From Halorubrum rutilum (GTDB lineage: Archaea > Halobacteriota > Halobacteria > Halobacteriales > Haloferacaceae): DNA of 64,000 nucleotides. The notes beneath the pieces were generated by a model, which saw nothing but the letters and a program-made list of their open reading frames with translations, was not told the origin of the DNA and ran no database searches. The translations under genes were made by a program, and so were the position numbers. This document shows, one piece after another, positions 59,139 through 64,000 of the stretch. Within the stretch, counting starts at the first letter, position 1. Each line of letters starts with the position of its first letter. The DNA lies in contig NZ_JANHDN010000001.1 of assembly GCF_024494565.1 (NCBI RefSeq), positions 434,001 to 498,000 on the forward strand, given 5' to 3'.

Positions 59139-60677
59139 CTACGACTCGCCCTCGTCGCGTTCGTCGTAGAACGCCGCCAGCAGCTTTCGCTGGCTCGCGC
59201 GCAGGTGATGGAGCAGGGTCGATCCGGTGATCCCGAGCGACGCCGCGACCTCCTCGGCGGTGCTCCCCCGCGGCGACCTGAAGTAGTCCGCGAGGTAGGC
59301 GGTCCGGAGGGCCGTCGCCTGCCGGTCGGTGAGCCGCTCGTCGAGCTCGGTCCGGAACGCACGCGTCGTCGTCGGCGACCGGGTGCTGTCCCGCCGCGCG
59401 AGCACGGGAGCGGGCCCGTCGCCGCCGAGCACGCCCGCGAGTCGGCGGACGTTGGCGTCCGGGGACAGCTCGACGACCAGCCGGCCCTCGCCGGCGTCGA
59501 ACGTCGCCGTCCGGACCGTGGCACCGCGGTCGACCGCCGAGACGAGCGGGGCCGCCTCGCCGAGCGTCACCTGGACCCGGCCGTGCTCCGCGTCCGTCCG
59601 TCGGACGACCCGGCCGTCCCGCGCGGCGTCCACCCCTTCGACGGCCTCGACGACGGCCTCCGGGTCGGCCCCGGACACCGTCAGGAAGCACGTCAGGCCG
59701 GCGTCGTCGGCGGTCACGGTCCCGTCCAGCGCCAGCGCCGCGTCGCGGCGGTCGCTCAGCCGCACCAGCGGGGAGCTCGCGTCGAGCTCGAACGTGACCT
59801 CTGTGACCGCGTCGGAGAGCAGGAGCTTCCGGTTCTGCGTGGCGTTGATCGCGTAGCCGGCCAGCTCGCCGAGCGTCTCGAAGCTCGACTGCACGTGGTC
59901 GCTGAACGCCGCCTCGGTCCCCGCGTAGACCCCGACGACGCCGTAGACGCTGGAGCCGTACACCAGCGGGAGCGCGAACACCGACTGGACCCCGTCCGCG
60001 AACCCGGCGGCGCGCACCGCCTCCGGCACCGACGCGTCCTCGCTCAGCGACCGAACCAGCGTCGGGCGCCCCCGCTCGACGGCCTCGCGTTCCGGGACGG
60101 CGTCCCCCGCCTCGACCGCCTCGCGGACCGCCGGGAACGTCTCCCCGGGGTCGCCCGCGACGCCGCCGACGACCAGTTCGTCGCCGTCAACGACGTACTC
60201 GCCGGTCCACGCGAACCGGTACTGGTCGGACGTCCCCAGCCGGTCCCGGATCGTCTCCGCGATCGCCTCCTGGGACGTGGCGCCGACGAGCCCTTCGAGC
60301 ACGTCGGCGATCAGGGCGTCGAGCATCTCCGCCCGCTCGACCTCCGCGCGGAGCCGTTCGACCGTCCGCTCGCGGTCCTTCTCCGCGGTGACGTCGCGCA
60401 CGTAGACGGTCGCGGCGTCGTCGCCGGGGACGACCGACACCGACAGCCATCGGTCGATCGACGGGTAATACTCCTCGAACGAGACGTCCGACACCGACGG
60501 GCCGTCGAACGCCCGCGGGAGCGACCGCTCGACCGACCGGGGGAACGCGTCGGCGATCGGTTCGCCGTCGGGGGCGTCGGCCGAGAGGATCTCGGTCGCG
60601 GGCTCGTTGCACGCGCGCACGATCCCGTCTCGGACGGTGATAACGCCGATCGGCGCCTCCTCAAGTCGGTGATCCAT
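59139..60677 (-). CDS. Bacterio-opsin activator-like regulator (PAS-GAF-BAT-HTH_10)
   Basis: This 512-residue multi-domain regulator has an N-terminal PAS domain (about 5-95), a GAF domain (about 130-280, with FALPLVYGSSVYGVVGVYAG), a BAT/GAF-HTH-associated region (about 300-420) and a C-terminal HTH_10 domain (LTDRQATALRTAYLADYFRS, then AEEVAASLGITGSTLLHHLR). Bat proteins sense oxygen or light and activate bacterio-opsin and carotenoid genes, but many haloarchaeal paralogues have other targets. No opsin gene is nearby. A 17-base direct repeat lies directly upstream of its ATG. Confidence 0.85.
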   Translation of the reverse strand: MDHRLEEAPIGVITVRDGIVRACNEPATEILSADAPDGEPIADAFPRSVERSLPRAFDGPSVSDVSFEEYYPSIDRWLSVSVVPGDDAATVYVRDVTAEKDRERTVERLRAEVERAEMLDALIADVLEGLVGATSQEAIAETIRDRLGTSDQYRFAWTGEYVVDGDELVVGGVAGDPGETFPAVREAVEAGDAVPEREAVERGRPTLVRSLSEDASVPEAVRAAGFADGVQSVFALPLVYGSSVYGVVGVYAGTEAAFSDHVQSSFETLGELAGYAINATQNRKLLLSDAVTEVTFELDASSPLVRLSDRRDAALALDGTVTADDAGLTCFLTVSGADPEAVVEAVEGVDAARDGRVVRRTDAEHGRVQVTLGEAAPLVSAVDRGATVRTATFDAGEGRLVVELSPDANVRRLAGVLGGDGPAPVLARRDSTRSPTTTRAFRTELDERLTDRQATALRTAYLADYFRSPRGSTAEEVAASLGITGSTLLHHLRASQRKLLAAFYDERDEGES

Positions 60678-60714
60678 CGTCGTTCACTCGGGGGCCTCGT
60701 CGTTCACTCGGGGG
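60678..60714 (-). repeat. 17-base direct repeat upstream of the Bat-like gene
   Basis: CGTCGTTCACTCGGGGG occurs at 60678-60694 and 60698-60714 (period 20), with a degenerate third copy after it. The first copy abuts the ATG of the Bat-like gene, so it falls in its leader or core promoter. Confidence 0.55.
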
Positions 60715-60925
60715 ACCTCGCCGTTCGCCGCGGGGCGTTCCATCGGGTCCCAGTTGAGCGCTCGTCCGATTTAACCCCTGTCCACGGTCGGGCGTCGTCT
60801 CGGCGTCCCGGCGAGCGGAGCGGCACCGAGGGAGCGGACCGAACTCCGGGGGACGCGGTCGCGGGGAGCGGCCAGCGGCGCCGTCGCCAGTAGTATTATT
60901 AGCCGCCGGGGGGTCGGGTAGGGTG

Positions 60926-62065
60926 ATGCCCTCCAAGCGAGCGTTCGCGAAGCGCCTAGCCGCGCTTGCCGCGACCGGACTCGGAGCGAGCGGAGCGATC
61001 GACGACCTCACCGCCGAGGCCCCGCCGGACACCGCGTTCGCGGCGGACGCGAGCGCCGGCGGGGCCGCCTCGAACGGCGACGAGCGCGGGAGCGGTGCGG
61101 GCCCGAACGGGCCGCGGTCGGCGGTCGCCGCCGGGAGCTACGACCCCGCCGCGACGGCGTCGGCCGACGTCGACACCGTCGCGACCGCGCGGGCGGACCC
61201 GTCGGTGCTGACGGCGACCGGCCTGCCGAGCGGGATCGGGAAGCGCGTCCGCCGGCTGCTCGGCCGGTACGAGAGCGTCTCGCTCGGCGACTTCCGGGCG
61301 GTGGCGGGGAGCGTCGCGCTCGCCGCGGACGGACCCGAAGGGTGTGCGGTCGCCGTCGGCGACGTCGATCCGGACGGGCTCGGCGCGGAGCTCGACGCGG
61401 ACCCCGCGTTCGCTCGGGAGGCCGGTCCCGGTTCCGAGTTCGCCCGCTTCGGGTCCGAGAGCGCCGGGGTAGCGGTCGCGGTTGGGCCGGGCGAACTGGT
61501 CGTCGCGCGCGGTCCGACCGCCGACGCCGCCGCGGCGCACCGCGACGCCGGAGTCGACGGTCGGGGACGGCCGGGGGCGGCGACCGCGAGCTACGGACCG
61601 CTCCCGTCGCTGCTCGGCGGCGACGCCGCGCTGTGCGTCGACCTCGGCCCGGAGACCCGCGGTCGCTTGCGCCGCGCGCTCGCGGACGCGCCGACGGCGC
61701 TCCGCGCCGCGGTCGAGGCCTCCGACGCCCTCGGGGCGTCCCTCCGGGTGACCGACGGCGGGCCCCGGAGCGACGGCGCGGACCCGACCGCGGACGCGGA
61801 CCGAACCCGCCGCGGCGACGCCGGCGGACCGGGCGTCGGGCTGCGGTACGGCGCGGTCGCGGACCCGCGACGGCTCGACGGCGAGACCGCGAGGGCGATA
61901 GCGCGCGCCGCACGGGACGGGGACGCCGCCCTCTCGGACGCGACCGTCGCTCGACGCGGGCGGACCGTGACGGTCGACGTCGACGCGGGGACCGACCCGT
62001 TCGCGTCGCAGGCGTCACTGTTCGGGGTTCGCGTCGGCGACCGGATCGAGATACCCGTCGCCTGA
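60926..62065 (+). CDS. Hypothetical secreted protein
   Basis: This 379-residue protein starts MPSKRAFAKRLAALAATGLG, a possible signal or Tat-like region without a clear RR motif, followed by a low-complexity Gly/Ala/Asp stretch (about 30-75). The remainder alternates short hydrophobic and acidic segments (GCAVAVGDVDPDGLGAELDA). No catalytic motif recognised. A TATA-like TATTATTA (about 60893-60900) lies about 29 bases before the start, and GTG 60923 precedes the ATG. Likely haloarchaea-specific. Confidence 0.55.
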   Translation: MPSKRAFAKRLAALAATGLGASGAIDDLTAEAPPDTAFAADASAGGAASNGDERGSGAGPNGPRSAVAAGSYDPAATASADVDTVATARADPSVLTATGLPSGIGKRVRRLLGRYESVSLGDFRAVAGSVALAADGPEGCAVAVGDVDPDGLGAELDADPAFAREAGPGSEFARFGSESAGVAVAVGPGELVVARGPTADAAAAHRDAGVDGRGRPGAATASYGPLPSLLGGDAALCVDLGPETRGRLRRALADAPTALRAAVEASDALGASLRVTDGGPRSDGADPTADADRTRRGDAGGPGVGLRYGAVADPRRLDGETARAIARAARDGDAALSDATVARRGRTVTVDVDAGTDPFASQASLFGVRVGDRIEIPVA

Positions 62066-62518
62066 GGTCGGGTTCGACGCGGGACGGGTCGCATGTGCTC
62101 GCCTCGCCGAGCGGTCGGTCTCGGGCGGGTTCCGCGCGGAGGGACGACGCCGCCGGGTGAGAGGAGGGCCGACGTCCGGCGGGGAATCGATCGGCGGAGC
62201 GTCGTGACAGGGGCGCGCGATCCCGTCGGACGGGGGAGAGACGGGACGCGCTCGGCGGTCGGATACTTGGTCGTCGGCCGCCTCCGACCGGCGGCACCTC
62301 CCCGTTACGCCGACTGCCATATGAACGGTACAACACCGTTTCGGGGCTCGAAACACCGGGGCCGTTCGAGACGGGGGCTCGTTCGAGCCGGGATGATCGT
62401 TCGAGGAAAGCGACCGCCGAGGCGGCGACCGCTCTCCGAGCCGAGCGCGTCCCCACGGCGTCTTTCCGTCCGCGAGACGCCGGACAAGGGATATACACGT
62501 GGTGCGAGATGAGCGCGT
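62066..62518. other. 453-base GC-rich intergenic region
   Basis: No gene could be supported here. The only recognisable element is a TATA-like GGATATACAC (62488-62497), about 27 bases before the ATG at 62519. Confidence 0.5.
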
Positions 62519-63088
62519 ATGACGAGCGACGCCCCGGAAGGGAGCTCCGAGCGGGGGGCCGCGCGCGCCGAGTCGCGCCCCCGAGAAGGCTCGTACGCGG
62601 GTCGGGCCGACGCCTGGCTCTCGTCGAACGGGACCTACGTCGAGGCCGGAGTCGCCGCGACGGCGGCGGTCGCCGGAGCGGTGGCGCTCCCGGTCGTCGC
62701 CTTCGGCGCGCTCACCGCGATCGGCGGGGAGACGTCGATACTCACCGGCGGGCTGATCGTCGCCGCGGTCTGTCTCGGCCTCCTGACCCTCCTGGCGGGC
62801 CTCTTGCTCGTCCGCGCGTCCCTCGAAGTCCGATACCGCGGCGCGCCGTTCGGCGGCGACGACGCCGGCGTGTCGGCGACGCTGTACGGCGCGGCTCGAA
62901 CCGCGGAGGCGATCGCCGCCGGGACGTTCCTGGTCGGGCTGGTCGCGTCGCTCGCGTCCGTCGCCTCGATCGGGAGGGTCCCGTCGCCGATCCTCCTCGC
63001 CGTCGGAGCCGGCGGGGTCGCGCTGCCGACGCTGGTGCTGTTGCGCGCGACGGGCGAGCTCGCGACGTCCGCCTTCGAGCTGATATAG
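62519..63088 (+). CDS. Polytopic membrane protein of unknown function
   Basis: This 189-residue protein has a charged, disordered N-terminus of about 30 residues and four hydrophobic helices (about 41-68, 76-102, 134-150 and 160-180), with an acidic loop containing GAPFGGDDAGVS. No conserved motif recognised. A TATA-like box at leaderless spacing supports the ATG at 62519. Confidence 0.6.
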   Translation: MTSDAPEGSSERGAARAESRPREGSYAGRADAWLSSNGTYVEAGVAATAAVAGAVALPVVAFGALTAIGGETSILTGGLIVAAVCLGLLTLLAGLLLVRASLEVRYRGAPFGGDDAGVSATLYGAARTAEAIAAGTFLVGLVASLASVASIGRVPSPILLAVGAGGVALPTLVLLRATGELATSAFELI

Positions 63089-63160
63089 GGGGACGAGAGG
63101 TCGCTCGGCGTCCGCAACGCCGACGCTGCCGTCGCCCCGGAGCGGCGCGCTCGCGGCCGG

Positions 63161-63655
63161 CTAGCCGGTGGCGTTCGGCCGCCCGAGGTCGGAGAACGAC
63201 TCGCCGACCCGGACGGCGATCGGCTCGCTCTCGTCGCCGGAGCCGACGGAGAGGGCGACCAGCTCCGCTTCGGTGTCGTCGATGGCCACCCGCCGGTCCA
63301 CCCGCGAAACGCCGCCGACCACGGTGTCCGTGAGCTCCATCTCGATCCGATACGTTCCCGGGGCGGTCCAGACGTCCGCGTACGCGACGACGTTGCTCTC
63401 GCCGTCCGACTCGGTCGAGGGCACGTCGAACGAGTCGTCGAGGACGGTCTCGCCCGCCGGGTCCGTCACTTCGATCGACCCGCTGACCTCGTGGGTGAGC
63501 TGATTGAGGACGTTCACCTCCTCCAAGACTCGGCTGCCGACCGCGTCGAGGACCGTCGAACAGCCGGCGGCGGACGCGAGGACGGCGCTCCCGACGGCCG
63601 CGACGGCTCGGCGCCTCGTGACGGCGTCGGGCGTCGAACTCGTGTGCTGACTCAT
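63161..63655 (-). CDS. Tat-type lipoprotein of unknown function
   Basis: This 164-residue protein starts MSQHTSSTPDAVTRRRAVAA with an RRR motif at 14-16 and a lipobox SAAGC (Cys32), so it is predicted to be exported by Tat and lipid-anchored. The mature part is beta-rich (GSIEVTDPAGETVLDDSFDV, YRIEMELTDTVVGGVSRVDR), resembling an Ig-like or transthyretin-like surface domain. I use ATG 63655; the frame extends 12 codons upstream without support. Function unknown. Confidence 0.7.
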   Translation of the reverse strand: MSQHTSSTPDAVTRRRAVAAVGSAVLASAAGCSTVLDAVGSRVLEEVNVLNQLTHEVSGSIEVTDPAGETVLDDSFDVPSTESDGESNVVAYADVWTAPGTYRIEMELTDTVVGGVSRVDRRVAIDDTEAELVALSVGSGDESEPIAVRVGESFSDLGRPNATG

Positions 63656-63873
63656 GACCGGAGGACGTGCCGTCGTATCGCCCGACACCACCTAAACGTG
63701 GGCGCGTCGTCTCGGGGCGTGAAACTCCGCGGGAGAGACGGCGGACGAGGCCCGTGGAACGACGATATCGGTTTCACGAAACGGAGTCCGAACCGGTCGA
63801 TATGCGGCGACGGGATAGTCGGCCGTTCTCGGCTTCGGAGGGATTAATAGCGACATCGGCCGAGCGAGTATCG

Positions 63874-64000
63874 ATGCCCTCCGAAACGAACGAACTGCTC
63901 GAATCGGTTCGGCGCCTCCTCCTAGTCGTCGTGCTTCTGCTCGGGCTCGGCGTTGCGACGCTCGGCGATATTGCCGTCGCGGTTCGCGGCTACGCGACGC
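63874..64000 (+). CDS. Membrane protein, 3'-truncated by window edge
   Basis: The frame starts at ATG 63874 (MPSETNELLESVRRLLLVVV) and runs open to the window end, 42 residues, with a hydrophobic helix at about 16-35. A TATA-like GGATTAATAG (63841-63850) lies about 29 bases upstream. Too little is visible to name a family. Confidence 0.55.
   Translation, partial: MPSETNELLESVRRLLLVVVLLLGLGVATLGDIAVAVRGYAT

Noticed and set aside
1..64000. CRISPR arrays, cas genes, restriction-modification or toxin-antitoxin systems
   Set aside because: No regularly spaced repeats and no recognisable nuclease, methylase or toxin family were found in reading the window.

Overview
The window is chromosomal DNA from an extremely halophilic archaeon, most likely Halorubrum or a close relative. 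Proteins are very acidic, coding DNA is very GC-rich, many genes have a TATA-like box centred about 27 bases before the start codon (leaderless transcription), and many families are haloarchaeal (HalX response regulator, bacterio-opsin-activator-like regulator, RfcC, Sph/RdfA, small zinc-finger proteins). The genus is inference; no rRNA or other marker lies in the window.

Bases 1-19.1 kb are GC-rich core DNA: the end of a cobalamin cluster (partial cobN, cbiC, cbiE, a CbiX-like chelatase), a sensor kinase with a degenerate receiver, a HAD-family dehalogenase, tRNA-Val(TAC), small membrane proteins, a four-gene sugar ABC transporter (TsgABCD-like), the clamp-loader subunit rfcC, archaetidylserine decarboxylase, a pirin, superoxide dismutase and a zinc-ribbon HTH regulator.

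Bases 19.2-44.9 kb form an AT-richer island bounded by decayed IS6-type transposase fragments (19.24-20.06, 40.61-40.68 and 44.31-44.87 kb). Its main content is a sugar and sugar-acid catabolic region: an AGE-family isomerase, aldehyde dehydrogenase, two FAH-fold enzymes, a Gfo/Idh dehydrogenase, an enolase-superfamily dehydratase, two SDRs, an amidohydrolase-type and an SMP-30-type lactonase, UspA, an IclR regulator, a PfkB kinase, a fructose-6-phosphate-aldolase-like enzyme, a ribose/xylose-type ABC transporter, mannonate dehydratase, a rhamnose-mutarotase-like protein and an aldo/keto reductase. The parts fit at least three routes: oxidative 6-deoxysugar or pentose degradation (dehydrogenase, lactonase, dehydratase, then hydrolase or dehydratase/aldehyde dehydrogenase), mannonate to 2-keto-3-deoxygluconate, and an isomerase-kinase-aldolase branch. 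Two TGTTC-N9-GAACA sites near the IclR gene are candidate operators. The island also holds an SMC-related Sph protein paired with an RdfA-type protein (cell-shape module) and a dead DUF1931 histone-fold gene.

Bases 45-51.2 kb are a mixed accessory stretch: a putative membrane zincin, a glutamine-synthetase-like ligase, a metallo-beta-lactamase-fold hydrolase, an AstE/aspartoacylase-family deacylase, an alpha/beta hydrolase and a BASS-family transporter. From 51.4 kb GC-rich DNA resumes: a FAD monooxygenase, an amphi-Trp/YegP protein, primase large subunit priL, a SWIM protein, a HalX response regulator beside a histidine kinase, a Bat-like regulator, a Tat-type lipoprotein and several membrane or hypothetical proteins. 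A gene truncated by the window edge starts at 63874.

No CRISPR array, rRNA, replication origin or intact insertion sequence was seen.
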